Shown: positions 10,534-20,486 of the stretch, in pieces
How positions within the stretch are numbered: position 1 is the stretch's first letter
Layout of the letters: each line of letters begins with the position of its first letter
The notes under the pieces: model-generated
Told to the model about the DNA's origin: nothing
Seen by the model: only the letters and a program-made list of their open reading frames with translations
The model's database searches: none
Source of the DNA: Ideonella sp.
GTDB lineage: Bacteria; Pseudomonadota; Gammaproteobacteria; Burkholderiales; Burkholderiaceae_C
Assembly (NCBI GenBank): GCA_016721465.1
Contig: JADKIA010000003.1
Location: 310,001 to 374,000 of the forward strand
Direction of reading: 5' to 3'
DNA: 64,000 nt
Position numbers and translations under genes: made by a program

Positions 10534-11235
10534 TCAGATCCAGAACGCCACGCCCAGGTACTCCACATGGTCGTCGGCACTCACGCCGGCCAGCTGGATC
10601 GCATCCTGCGCCGGCGCGTAGGTGAAGCTGCCGTAGGCGCCACCGGCATCGCGGTCCCACACCACGCCAATGGCGGTGTGGCCGCCCGTCGAGTCGTCGC
10701 GGAAAGCGCGGAACGCCACGCCGTCGAACGAAAGTTCAGGGTGCTCGTGCACCAACGAGTCCTTCAGCGCGCTGTCGGCGGTCCAGAAGAAGACGTCGGA
10801 CGCCGTGTCGTGGAAGCGCCAGACGGCCACGGTGCTGTCATCGGCCACCGGCACGGCCACTGGCAGGCTCAGCGCCAGCTTGGAGTCATCGCCACGCCAA
10901 TGCTCGGTCTCTGCGCGGTCGGCGCTGAAGATCAGCTGCTGGGTGCGCTGGTTCACGAACAGCGACAGCTGGTGCCGGCCATGGTCGTCGCCTGCATCGT
11001 GGGTGGTGGGGGCGTTCGTGCCCCTGTCGTCACCGACATCGTGTGTGGCGGGGTTGTCCACGCCCCTGTCGTCAACGACATCGTGTGTGGCGGGATTATC
11101 CAAGCCCTTGTCGTCACCGATGTCGTGGGTCATCGGGTCGTCCACGCCCTGATCATCACCGAGGTCGTGGCTGGTGGGGTCATCATTGCCCTTGTCGTCG
11201 GTCTTCGGGGCGTCGTCGTTGTGCTTGCCGGACAT
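10534..11235 (-). CDS. Asp-rich tandem-repeat protein with C-terminal DUF5648-like domain, function unknown
   Basis: A protein of about 233 residues from ATG 11235 (AGGAG 7 nt upstream; upstream in-frame codons lack a better start). Residues ~18-87 are five 14-residue repeats of the form PxTHDxGDDxGxDN, extremely rich in Asp. The C-terminal ~140 residues contain VWRFHDTASDVFFWTADS and FDGVAFRAF, then a second, weaker WDRDAGGAYGSFTYA unit. This pattern resembles DUF5648-type repeats found in surface and secreted proteins; the assignment is tentative. No signal peptide is evident. The Asp-rich part could bind Ca2+ or other cations. It is convergent with xdhB (34 bp) and has no obvious operon partner. 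Confidence 0.7.
   Translation of the reverse strand: MSGKHNDDAPKTDDKGNDDPTSHDLGDDQGVDDPMTHDIGDDKGLDNPATHDVVDDRGVDNPATHDVGDDRGTNAPTTHDAGDDHGRHQLSLFVNQRTQQLIFSADRAETEHWRGDDSKLALSLPVAVPVADDSTVAVWRFHDTASDVFFWTADSALKDSLVHEHPELSFDGVAFRAFRDDSTGGHTAIGVVWDRDAGGAYGSFTYAPAQDAIQLAGVSADDHVEYLGVAFWI
10983..11192. repeat. Five tandem 42-bp repeats (14 codons) within the Asp-rich gene
   Basis: Successive units encode PTSHDLGDDQGVDD, PMTHDIGDDKGLDN, PATHDVVDDRGVDN, PATHDVGDDRGTNA and PTTHDAGDDHG. The central units are nearly identical at the DNA level and the outer ones have diverged, as expected for expansion from the middle. Because the unit is a multiple of 3, copy-number change keeps the frame. Confidence 0.85.
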
Positions 11236-11350
11236 GGTCGTGCTCCTGTGGGTTGGATCGGGCGGCCACGGGGAGCGGCTCGCCATGACCCACAGAGGCG
11301 TCTGGGCCGGGTCTGATACGACCCGAGATGTGACCAAGTGCAGGTGCGCC

Positions 11351-12223
11351 TCAGGCGTGTCGCGGCGTCGGTGCGTATCGACGGCCCAGCGCATCGATCA
11401 GTTGCATCAGGTGCGCCTGCAAGGTGGCAAAGCCCGCGTGCTTGGCACCGTTGCTGCCGTCCATGTACAGGCGCTTGTTCACTTCGAGCTGCAGGCTGTG
11501 CCGGCCGCGGGCCGGGTTGCTGTAGGCGCGCACCAGTTCCACGCCCTTGAAAGGGTCGTTGATCTTCACGTCGTAGCCGAAGCTCGCCAAAGTGGCGCGC
11601 ACGAACTCGGTGAATGCGGGGTCGCAGGTGGTGCCGTCGCGATCGCCGAGCACCATGTCGGCGCGCGCCACGCCGGCGCCGCCTTCGCCCATGACGCCGC
11701 TCACCGCGTTCATCGAATGGCAGTTGAGGTGGTACACCACGCCGAACGCCGCTTGCGCATTGTCAAGCAGCGTCTGCAGCATGGCGTGGTACGGCTGGTG
11801 GTACCGGGCAATGCGCTGGCGCACCTCGGCCACGCTCAAGGGCCGCGCATAGATGGGGCGGCCATCGTCCAGCGTGCGCCAGATCAGCGCCTTGCCGATG
11901 CGCGCCTTGCCGCTGGGCACGTGGGCATCGGGCCAATGGCCGCCGTCCATCAGCGCCAGGTCGATGTCGCCGGCGTGGCGGTTGGGGTCGAGCCAGGTGC
12001 GTGGGAATTGCGCGGCCAGCAGCGGGATGCCCAGCGATGCGGCGGGCCGGTAGAGCTCGTCGATGTGGCAGTCCTCGCCGTCGCGCAGGTCGGCTTCGCA
12101 CACCACCTCGCTGAGCTTGGCACGAAAGTCGCTGGGCATCTGGAAACCCGAATGCGGGGAGTCCAGCACCAGTGGCCGTTGAGCGTGCATCGGGCCATGC
12201 ACGACGAGCACATCGTTGTTCAT
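11351..12223 (-). CDS. N-formylglutamate amidohydrolase (FGase) family protein
   Basis: The family (HutG-type) hydrolyses N-formyl-L-glutamate to formate and glutamate, the last step of one histidine degradation route, or related N-acyl amino acids. The 290-residue product contains LVLDSPHSGF near the N-terminus, EADLRDGEDCHIDELY, FPRTWLDPNRH, YHLNCHSMNAV (likely metal-binding His residues) and a C-terminal LQLEVNKRLYMDGS. No other histidine-utilisation gene (hutH, hutU, hutI) lies nearby, so the true substrate may differ. It is divergent from the peptide-type ABC operon starting at 12334, with about 110 bp between them, which suggests joint use of imported N-acyl amino acids or peptides. Confidence 0.85.
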   Translation of the reverse strand: MNNDVLVVHGPMHAQRPLVLDSPHSGFQMPSDFRAKLSEVVCEADLRDGEDCHIDELYRPAASLGIPLLAAQFPRTWLDPNRHAGDIDLALMDGGHWPDAHVPSGKARIGKALIWRTLDDGRPIYARPLSVAEVRQRIARYHQPYHAMLQTLLDNAQAAFGVVYHLNCHSMNAVSGVMGEGGAGVARADMVLGDRDGTTCDPAFTEFVRATLASFGYDVKINDPFKGVELVRAYSNPARGRHSLQLEVNKRLYMDGSNGAKHAGFATLQAHLMQLIDALGRRYAPTPRHA

Positions 12224-12333
12224 GGTCCGAGTATGCGACAGGGGTATGCTGGGGTGGACCCCGATGCCCGCGCACCAAAGTAGGCACTAGCATGCGGGCC
12301 TGTGACCAACCTGGTTTTGTGGAGCTTCACGCC

Positions 12334-14124
12334 ATGCAAGAACATGAAATTCGCGACCTGATCGAAGACGTGCGTGAGGGCAAGCTGCCGCGCCGCAGCT
12401 TCATCGGGCAGATGGTTTCGGTCGGGCTGACCGCGCCGATGGCATCGATGCTGCTGATGCATGCGGGCGTGGCCAATGCGGCGCCGGCGCCAACCTACAA
12501 GCCCACCAAGCGGGGCGGTGGCGGCACGGTGCGGGTGCTGTACTGGCAGGGCCCGACGCTGCTGCAGCCGCACTTTGCCAATGGCACCAAGGACCAGGAC
12601 GGCTCGCGCATCTTCTACGAGCCGCTGGCCTGCTGGGACAACGATGGCAACCTGATCCCCATCCTGGCGTCGGAAATCCCAACGCGCGAAAACGGTGGCC
12701 TGCTCGAAGGCGGCAAGGTGGTGCGCTGGCGCCTGAAGAAAGGCGTGACCTGGCACGATGGCAAGCCCTTCACCGCCGACGACGTGGTGTTCACCTGGGA
12801 GTTCGCGCGCGATCCGGCCACGGCGGCGGTGAGCTCGGGCGTCTACAAGGATGTCGTGGTGACCAAGGTCGACAGCCACACGGTGCTGGTGTCGTTCCCC
12901 AAGGCCACGCCGTTCTGGGCCTCGCCCTTCGTGTCGGCCTGGGGCGGCATCCTGCCCAAGCACGTGTTCGGCCCCTACATCGGCGCCAAGTCGCGCGAGG
13001 CACCGGCCAACCTGAAGCCCGTCGGTACGGGCCCTTACAAGATCGTTGATTTCAAGCCGGGCGACATGATCCGCGGCGAGATCAACAAGGGATATCACAT
13101 GCCGAACCGGCCCTACTTCGATGCGATCGAAGTCAAGGGCGGCGGCGACGCCACCTCGGCCGCCCGCGCGGTGCTGCAGACCGGCGAGTTCGACATGGGC
13201 TGGAACCTCGCGGTCGAGGACGAAGTGCTCAAGCGCATGGAGCAGGGCGGCAAGGGCCGCACCGTGATCGTGCCCAGCGGCGACATCGAGTTCATCCAGC
13301 TCAACATCACCGATCCGTGGAACGAGACCGAAGGCGAGCGTGGCCATGCCAAGTCCAAGCACTTCGCGTTCAGCGATCCCGCGGTGCGCGAGGCCATGTC
13401 CTACCTGGTCGACCGCAAGGGCATCCAGGAATTCATCTACGGCCGCACGGGCATCGCCACCAGCAACTTCGTCAATGCGCCCTCGCGCTTCAAGTCGCCC
13501 AACACCAAGTACGAGTTCAACATCGACAAGGCCAGCGCCTTGCTCGACCAGGCCGGCTGGAAGAAGGGTGCCGACGGCGTGCGCGAGAAGGGCGGCAAGA
13601 AGCTCAAGTTCGTTTACCAGACCTCGGTGAACTCGCTGCGCCAGAAAGAGCAGGCGGTGGTCAAGCAGGGCTGCCAGAAGGCCGGAATCGATCTGGAGCT
13701 CAAGCAGGTGACGGCCTCGGTGTTCTTCTCGTCGGACACGGGCAACCCCGACACCTACGGCAAGTTCTGGTGCGACATGCAGATGTACACCACCACCATG
13801 AGCGAGCCCGACCCCTGGGTCTTCATGAACCAGTTCCTGATCCGCGAGCATTCGCAGAAGGCCAACAAATGGTCGGGCCGCAACATCCTGCGCTGGTCGA
13901 ATGACGAGTACGAGAAACTGTACCCGGCCAGTGAGTCCGAGCTCGATCCGGTGAAGCGCGCGGCGATGTTCATCCGCATGAACGACTTGCCGATCAAGGA
14001 CAACGTGATCATTCCGATCGCCAGCCGGCCGCGCGTCTACGGCGCCAACAACAAGCTGTCGATCGTGCTGTCGGGTTGGGACCTGGCCATGTCGACACTG
14101 CACGACTGGTTCCGTGAGGCCTGA
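12334..14124 (+). CDS. Peptide-type ABC transporter substrate-binding protein (SBP family 5), first copy
   Basis: Periplasmic solute receptor of the DppA/OppA/NikA class. The 596-residue product starts at ATG 12334, chosen because its first 23 residues align position by position with the downstream paralogue; an ATG at 12291 is the alternative. It has a Tat-like signal LPRRSFIGQMVSVGL with a cleavage region near NAAPAP. The body contains YWQGPTLLQPHFANGTKDQDGSRIFYEPL-type text, GVTWHDGKPFTADDVVFTWE and VGTGPYKIVDFKPGD, all SBP_bac_5 landmarks. It opens a six-gene operon with a second receptor, two permeases and two ATPases. Tat export of such a receptor is unusual but recurrent in this subfamily. 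Confidence 0.88.
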   Translation: MQEHEIRDLIEDVREGKLPRRSFIGQMVSVGLTAPMASMLLMHAGVANAAPAPTYKPTKRGGGGTVRVLYWQGPTLLQPHFANGTKDQDGSRIFYEPLACWDNDGNLIPILASEIPTRENGGLLEGGKVVRWRLKKGVTWHDGKPFTADDVVFTWEFARDPATAAVSSGVYKDVVVTKVDSHTVLVSFPKATPFWASPFVSAWGGILPKHVFGPYIGAKSREAPANLKPVGTGPYKIVDFKPGDMIRGEINKGYHMPNRPYFDAIEVKGGGDATSAARAVLQTGEFDMGWNLAVEDEVLKRMEQGGKGRTVIVPSGDIEFIQLNITDPWNETEGERGHAKSKHFAFSDPAVREAMSYLVDRKGIQEFIYGRTGIATSNFVNAPSRFKSPNTKYEFNIDKASALLDQAGWKKGADGVREKGGKKLKFVYQTSVNSLRQKEQAVVKQGCQKAGIDLELKQVTASVFFSSDTGNPDTYGKFWCDMQMYTTTMSEPDPWVFMNQFLIREHSQKANKWSGRNILRWSNDEYEKLYPASESELDPVKRAAMFIRMNDLPIKDNVIIPIASRPRVYGANNKLSIVLSGWDLAMSTLHDWFREA

Positions 14125-14201
14125 TCGCCCTTCGCAGGCCTGTTGACGCTGATCGGGGCCCATGCCCGGCGGGTCCCGATGTCACCTCATTTCCCCCCCT
14201 G

Positions 14202-16019
14202 ATGAACGAAACCGAACTGCGCCGCTGGGTCGATGCCGTGGCCGCCGGCGAGTTGCCGCGGCGCGGTTTCATCGAGCGCATGCTGGCGCTGGGGTTGTCC
14301 GCGCCGATGGCTTTGGCCATGCTCGGATCCGCGGGCGCGGCGCAGGCGCAGCCGGCCACCCCCTATGCACCCACCAAGCGCGGCGGCGGTGGGGTGCTCA
14401 AGCTGTTGTTCTGGCAAGGCCCGACGCTGCTCAATCCGCACTTTGCCACCGGCACCAAGGATCAGGAAGGCTCGCGCCCGTTCTACGAGCCCCTGGCCCG
14501 CTACGACGCCGACGGCCAGCTGGTTCCGGTGCTCGCTGCCGAGATTCCCAGTGCGGCCAACGGCGGCGTGGCCAGCAATGGCCTGTCGGTGACCTGGAAG
14601 CTGAAGAAGGGCGTGCTGTGGCACGACGGCCAGCCCTTCAGCGCCGACGACCTGGTGTTCAACTGGCAATACGCCACCGACCCGGCCGCGGCCGCCTACA
14701 CGGTGGGCCTGTACGAAGGCGTGAAGTCCTTCGACAAGCTCGATGCCCACACCGTGCGCATCACCTACGAGCGCCCCAAGCCGGATTGGCAGCCGGTGTC
14801 CACCGTGCAGTTGATCCCCAGGCATGTGTTTGCCGGCTTCATCGGCGCAAAGTCGCGCGAGGCGCCGGCCAACCTCAAGCCCGTGGGCACCGGGCCCTAC
14901 CGCTTCGTGGAGTTCAAGCCTGGCGACCTGGTGCGTGGGGTGATCAATCCGCAGTACCACCTGCCCAATCGGCCATTCTTCGACAGCGTCGAGCTGAAGG
15001 GCGGCGGCGATGCGCCGTCCGCCGCACGCGCCGTGCTGCAGACGGGCGAATACGACTTCGCCTGGAACGTGCTGGTCGAGGACGAAGTGCTCAAGCGCAT
15101 GGAGGCCGGTGGCAAGGGCCGCGTGGTGGTCAGCCCCGGCGGCACGACCGAATACATCCAGCTCAATTCGGCCGACCCCTGGGTGGAGACCGAGGGCGAG
15201 CGCGCCCACCCCAAATCACGCCACCCGATCCTGAGCGACCCGGCCGTGCGCCAGGCGCTGGTGCTGCTGGTGGACCGCAAGAGCATCCAGCAGTTCGTGT
15301 TCGGCCGGGCGGGGGTGGCCTCGGTCAACATCCTCAACAACCCGGCGCGCTACAACAGCCGCAACCTGGGCACCGAGTTCAATGTCGACAAGGCCAATGC
15401 CCTGCTCGACGCCGCCGGCTGGAAGCGTGGCAGCGATGGCGTGCGCGAGAAGGGCGGCCGAAAGCTGCGGCTGGTCTATCAAAGCTCGATCAATGCGTTG
15501 CGGCAGAAGGTGCAGGCGATCTTCAAGCAGTCCTGCTCCAAGGCCGGCATCGACCTCGAGATCAAGGGCATCACCGCGGCGGTGTTTTTCTCCTCCGACG
15601 TGTCCAACCCCGACACCATCGGCAAGTTCTGGGCCGATCTGCAGATGTACGCCTTCTCGCGCGGCCCCGATCCGGCGCGCTTCATGCAGAACTTCGTGTC
15701 CTGGGAAATGTCCGCCAAGGCCAACAAGTGGCTGGCCATGAACCGCGGCCGCTGGCTGAATGCCGAATACGACCGCCTGTTCAAGGCCGGCGAGACCGAG
15801 CTCGATCCGGTCAAGCGCGCCGAGCTGTTCATCCGCATGAACGACATCGTCTGCGGCGATGGCCACGTGCTGCCCATCGTCTTCCGGCCGCAGATGGATG
15901 CGGCGGCCAACAAGCTGGTCGCGCCGTTGACGGGTTGGGACACGGCGCTGTCCGCCATTCACGACTGGTACAAGGGAAACCTGAATCTGTGGGCAGCTAC
16001 CTCCTGCGTCGCCTGCTGA
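14202..16019 (+). CDS. Peptide-type ABC transporter substrate-binding protein (SBP family 5), second copy
   Basis: Tandem paralogue of the preceding receptor, 605 residues, with long identical blocks such as FIGAKSREAPANLKPVGTGP and VLQTGE. It starts MNETELRRW and carries a Tat-like LPRRGFIERML signal and a cleavage region near AQAQPA. Its last ~10 codons (to 16019) overlap the permease gene, whose GTG lies at 15989, so translation is probably coupled. Two receptors for one channel suggest a widened substrate range. A real duplication is clear; the ligands are unknown. Confidence 0.88.
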   Translation: MNETELRRWVDAVAAGELPRRGFIERMLALGLSAPMALAMLGSAGAAQAQPATPYAPTKRGGGGVLKLLFWQGPTLLNPHFATGTKDQEGSRPFYEPLARYDADGQLVPVLAAEIPSAANGGVASNGLSVTWKLKKGVLWHDGQPFSADDLVFNWQYATDPAAAAYTVGLYEGVKSFDKLDAHTVRITYERPKPDWQPVSTVQLIPRHVFAGFIGAKSREAPANLKPVGTGPYRFVEFKPGDLVRGVINPQYHLPNRPFFDSVELKGGGDAPSAARAVLQTGEYDFAWNVLVEDEVLKRMEAGGKGRVVVSPGGTTEYIQLNSADPWVETEGERAHPKSRHPILSDPAVRQALVLLVDRKSIQQFVFGRAGVASVNILNNPARYNSRNLGTEFNVDKANALLDAAGWKRGSDGVREKGGRKLRLVYQSSINALRQKVQAIFKQSCSKAGIDLEIKGITAAVFFSSDVSNPDTIGKFWADLQMYAFSRGPDPARFMQNFVSWEMSAKANKWLAMNRGRWLNAEYDRLFKAGETELDPVKRAELFIRMNDIVCGDGHVLPIVFRPQMDAAANKLVAPLTGWDTALSAIHDWYKGNLNLWAATSCVAC

Positions 16020-16948
16020 TCGCGCTGCCCAGCCTGCTGGGCATCAGCGTCGTGCTGTTCACGGTGCTGGCCCTGGCGCCGGGTGACCCGTTTTCCGAGC
16101 TGGCGCTCAACCCCAACGTTCCAGCCGAGGTGAAGGCCGCCTTGCGCGCCAAGTTCGGTCTCGATGATCCGGTCTGGCAGCGCTACTTCCGCTGGCTGTG
16201 GGCCATGCTGCATGGCGACTGGGGGTTCTCGTTCATCAGCCGCGTCGATGTGGACACGCTGATCCTGCAGCGCGTGCCCACCACGCTGGCGGTGATCGGT
16301 GCCTCGCAGCTGCTGGCGCTGGCCATTGCGCTGCCGGTGGGCATCTACTCGGCCGTCAAGCCCTATTCGCTGTTCGACCGCATCGCCAGCTCGCTGGCCT
16401 TCGTCGGCTTCTCGCTGCCCACCTTCTTCACCGGCATCCTGCTGATCCTGATCTTCTCGATCAAGCTCGACTGGCTGCCCTTTGTCTACCGTGCCGACCT
16501 CACGTCGACGGGCCTGACCTGGTGGGCCGAGCAGCTCAAGCAATCGATCATGCCGGTGATGGTGCTGGGCCTGTTCCAGGGTGCGAGCTGGACACGCTAT
16601 GTGCGCTCGTCCATGCTCGACGTGGTGCGGCTCGATCACGTCACCACGGCACGCAGCAAGGGCCTGACCGAGCGCGTGGTGATCATGAAGCACATCGTGC
16701 GCAACGCGCTGATCCCGGTGGTCACCCTGGTGGCGCTGACCATGCCGCAGGTCTTCGGCGGCGCCATCGTCACCGAGCAGATCTTCCGCGTGCCCGGCAT
16801 CGGCTCGCTGCTGATCGATGCCATCCTGCGCAACGACACGCCGGTGATCATGGCGGTCACCTTCGTGTTCTCCTGTCTCGTCATCCTCTTCAACCTGATT
16901 GCTGACCTGCTCTATGGCTGGCTCGATCCCCGCATCTCCTTCCGCTGA
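15989..16948 (+). CDS. ABC transporter permease, DppB/OppB type
   Basis: Inner-membrane channel subunit, 319 residues, starting at GTG 15989 (VGSYLLRRLLIALPSLLG), the standard family opening. It has about six membrane helices, the loop LAPGDPFSELALNP after helix 1, and the EAA-type coupling motif near TARSKGLTERVVIMKHIVRNALIP that docks on the ATPase. It ends WLDPRISFR, the usual DppB terminus. It overlaps the upstream receptor by 31 bp and the next permease by about 35 bp. Confidence 0.88.
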   Translation: MGSYLLRRLLIALPSLLGISVVLFTVLALAPGDPFSELALNPNVPAEVKAALRAKFGLDDPVWQRYFRWLWAMLHGDWGFSFISRVDVDTLILQRVPTTLAVIGASQLLALAIALPVGIYSAVKPYSLFDRIASSLAFVGFSLPTFFTGILLILIFSIKLDWLPFVYRADLTSTGLTWWAEQLKQSIMPVMVLGLFQGASWTRYVRSSMLDVVRLDHVTTARSKGLTERVVIMKHIVRNALIPVVTLVALTMPQVFGGAIVTEQIFRVPGIGSLLIDAILRNDTPVIMAVTFVFSCLVILFNLIADLLYGWLDPRISFR

Positions 16949-17843
16949 AGGCGCGAGCGCCGCCCGCCACGTCTCGCCATCGGCCGAGGCCTGGCGGCGT
17001 TTCAAGCGCCACAAGATGGCCGTGGTCAGCATGGTGGTGTTGCTGCTGATGGTGCTCGCCGTGGTGGCCGGGCCACTGGTCTGGCGGGTGGCCATCAACG
17101 ACATCGATTTCAAGGCCACGCTGCAAGGCCCTTCGCTGGCACACCCGATGGGCACCGACGACCTGGGCCAGGACCTGCTGGCGCGCATGCTCTACGGCGG
17201 CCGCATCTCGCTGGCCGTGGGGCTGGCGGCCATGGCCATGGCCATCGTGGTGGGCGTCACCATCGGTGCGATCTCGGGCATGTCGCGGGGCACGGTCGAT
17301 GCTGCGCTGATGTGGTTGACCGACCTGTTCCTCTCGCTGCCGCAATTGCCGCTGCTGCTGCTGCTGATCTACCTGTTTCGCGACACCTTGAAGGCCGCCT
17401 TCGGGCCCGAGGTGGGCATCTTCATCATGATCGTGCTGGTGATCGGGGGCTTTCGCTGGATGCCCGTGGCGCGCCTGGTGCGGGCGCAGTTCTTCAGCCT
17501 GCGCGAGAAGGAATTCGTCGAGGCCGCGCGCGCGCTGGGTGCCACCACCACGCGCCAGGTGTGGCGCCACATCCTGCCCAATGCGCTGGGCCCGGTGATC
17601 GTGGCGGGCACGATCGACGTGGCCGCGGCCATCATTGCCGAGTCCACGCTGTCGTTCCTGGGCCTGGGCTTTCCGCCCGACATCCCCACCTGGGGCCGCA
17701 TCCTGTTCGACAGCAAGGACCACATGGACATCGCCACGCACTGGGCCGTGTTTCCCGGGCCTGGCCATCTTTCTGGCGGTACTGACCATCAACTTCATCG
17801 GCGACGGGCTGCGCGATGCGCTCGATCCCAGGAAGGTGATGTG

Positions 17844-17844
<1 letters not shown>
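16914..17844 (+). CDS. ABC transporter permease, DppC/OppC type, frameshifted near its end
   Basis: Second channel subunit. From ATG 16914 it shows the DppC N-terminus, RRFKRHKMAVVSMVVLLLM helix 1, HPMGTDDLGQDLLARMLYG, five further helices and the coupling loop EFVEAARALGATTTRQVWRHILPN. Just after THWAVFP (about 17754) the frame breaks. The expected ending LAIFLAVLTINFIGDGLRDALDPRKVM is in the +1 frame and stops at 17844, overlapping the ATPase start (ATGTGATG). One surplus G in CCCGGG (17754-17759) explains this. As written, the frame instead reads on into the ATPase, predicting one fused protein of ~640 residues ending at 18827. Confidence 0.85.
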
Positions 17845-18823
<979 letters not shown>

Positions 18824-18827
<4 letters not shown>

Positions 18828-19798
18828 CGGCGCCGCTGCTGAAGGTCGAAGGCCTGGTCAAGTACTTCCCGATCAAGGGCGGCATCCTGGGCCGGGTGGT
18901 CGACAAGGTGCACGCCGTGGATGGCGTGAGCTTCGAGTTGCAGGCCGGCGAGACCCTGGGCGTGGTGGGCGAATCGGGCTGCGGCAAGAGCACCACCGGC
19001 CGCTGTGTGCTGCGCCTGATCGAGCCCACCGCCGGCAAGGTCTGGTTCGAGGGCCAGGACGTCACGGCGATGGATCGGCACGCGCTGCGCGGCATGGCGC
19101 GGCACATGCAAATCATCTTCCAGGACCCGTATGCGTCGCTGAACCCGCGCATGACGGTGGGCGCGATCATCGGCGAGGCGCTCACCATCCACAAGCTCAC
19201 CAAGACGCCCGGCGAGTACCGCGACCGCATCGTCGACCTGCTCGAGACCGTGGGCCTGCGCGCCGATCACATGCAGCGCTATCCGCACGAGTTCTCCGGC
19301 GGCCAGCGTCAGCGCGTGGGCATTGCGCGCGCCCTGGCGGTGAGCCCGAAGCTGATCGTCTGCGACGAGGCCGTCTCGGCGCTGGACGTGTCGATCCAGG
19401 CGCAGGTGATCAACCTGCTGGAAGACCTGCAGGCCAAGTTCAACCTGACCTACATCTTCATCGCGCACGACCTGTCGGTGGTGGAGCACATCAGCCGCCG
19501 CGTGGCGGTGATGTACCTGGGCCGCATCGTCGAGATCGCGCCGGCCAACGCGCTGTACACCGAGCCGCGCCACCCCTACACCGAGGCGCTGCTGTCGGCC
19601 GTGCCCATCCCCGACCCCAAGGTCAAGCGCAAGCGCATCATGCTGCAGGGCGACGTGCCCAGCCCCATCCGCCCGCCGCCGGGCTGCCACTTCCACACCC
19701 GCTGCCCGATCGCGCAAAAGGGCCTGTGCGACACGCAGGCGCCGGTGCTCAAGCGCGTGGGCGAAGGGCACGAGGTGGCCTGCCACCTGCGGGCCTGA
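18824..19798 (+). CDS. ABC transporter ATPase, DppF/OppF type
   Basis: Partner nucleotide-binding subunit, 324 residues. Motifs are Walker A GESGCGKST, VWFEGQDV, the Q-loop in IFQDPYASLNP, the signature FSGGQRQRVGIARAL, Walker B LIVCDEAVSALDVS and AHDLSVVEHI. The C-terminal extension has PPGCHFHTRCPIAQKGLC with conserved Cys. The start ATG overlaps the stop of the DppD-type gene, and it is the last gene of the operon that opens at 12334. The downstream gene lies on the opposite strand, so transcription should end near 19800-19840, but no clear hairpin with a T run was seen. Confidence 0.93.
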
Positions 19799-19839
19799 GC
19801 CAGGCGGCTGGCGCGAACTGGGCGCAGTGGCGGGCCTGG

Positions 19840-20295
19840 TCAGGCCTCCGGGTTGGCCGGCGTGTCCGCCTGGATGTGGTGCCCGGCCTGGTGGCGCTTG
19901 GTCAGTGCGCCGAGCAGCAGCATCGCCGCGGCGGTGCCCGCCAAGGCCGGGCTGGTCAGCAGGCTGCGCAGGCTTTCCAGGGTTTCGGCATCCACCTGAA
20001 GGGCCATGTCGGCCAGCGCCGTGACATCGGGCGCACGGATGTTCAGGGTGTCTTCCAGCCGCACCTGCAAGTTGGCCCAGCCGCTGCGCAGGCGGATGGC
20101 CGTGAACACCCCACCGCTGACCGCAGCCAGGCACAGCAGGCTCAGCGGCCGCATCAGGACCTCAATCAGGCGGCTGCGTTCTGCGGGCGCGGCGTGCTGG
20201 TACAACACGCCGAGCAGGTGGGCCACCGGGTGGGCACGCACCTGCGGCTGGTCTCCAGGGCGTGGCATCTGGCCCTTGGCCTTGGCATCGGTCAT
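19840..20295 (-). CDS. Small membrane protein with two predicted transmembrane helices, unknown
   Basis: A 151-residue protein from ATG 20295, chosen because AGGAG sits 8 nt upstream and the longer frame upstream is low-complexity. The N-terminal ~55 residues are charged and hydrophilic. Helix 1 is around MRPLSLLCLAAVSGGVFTA, then a stretch of ~45 residues (LRSGWANLQVRLEDTLNIRA and following) and helix 2 near LAGTAAAMLLLGALT, ending in a short basic tail. The topology suggests an inner-membrane protein with a periplasmic or cytoplasmic loop. No family was recognised. It is convergent with the DppF-type ATPase and divergent from the D-aminoacylase. Confidence 0.65.
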   Translation of the reverse strand: MTDAKAKGQMPRPGDQPQVRAHPVAHLLGVLYQHAAPAERSRLIEVLMRPLSLLCLAAVSGGVFTAIRLRSGWANLQVRLEDTLNIRAPDVTALADMALQVDAETLESLRSLLTSPALAGTAAAMLLLGALTKRHQAGHHIQADTPANPEA

Positions 20296-20486
20296 CGCGG
20301 GACTCCTGTTTCGGCTGCGAAGCAGCGCAGTCTGCACCCCTTTCGTGTCAGGCGTGTTGCTGGGCGTGTCTGGACGTTTGGTCACGCGGTCGGATTCGCG
20401 CCACACCCGGTGGGCTGTTGCGGATGGCCCGATCGGCCGCCGCTGTGCGATGCTTGAATGGCAAGCCACCACCGAATGAAGCCCGC

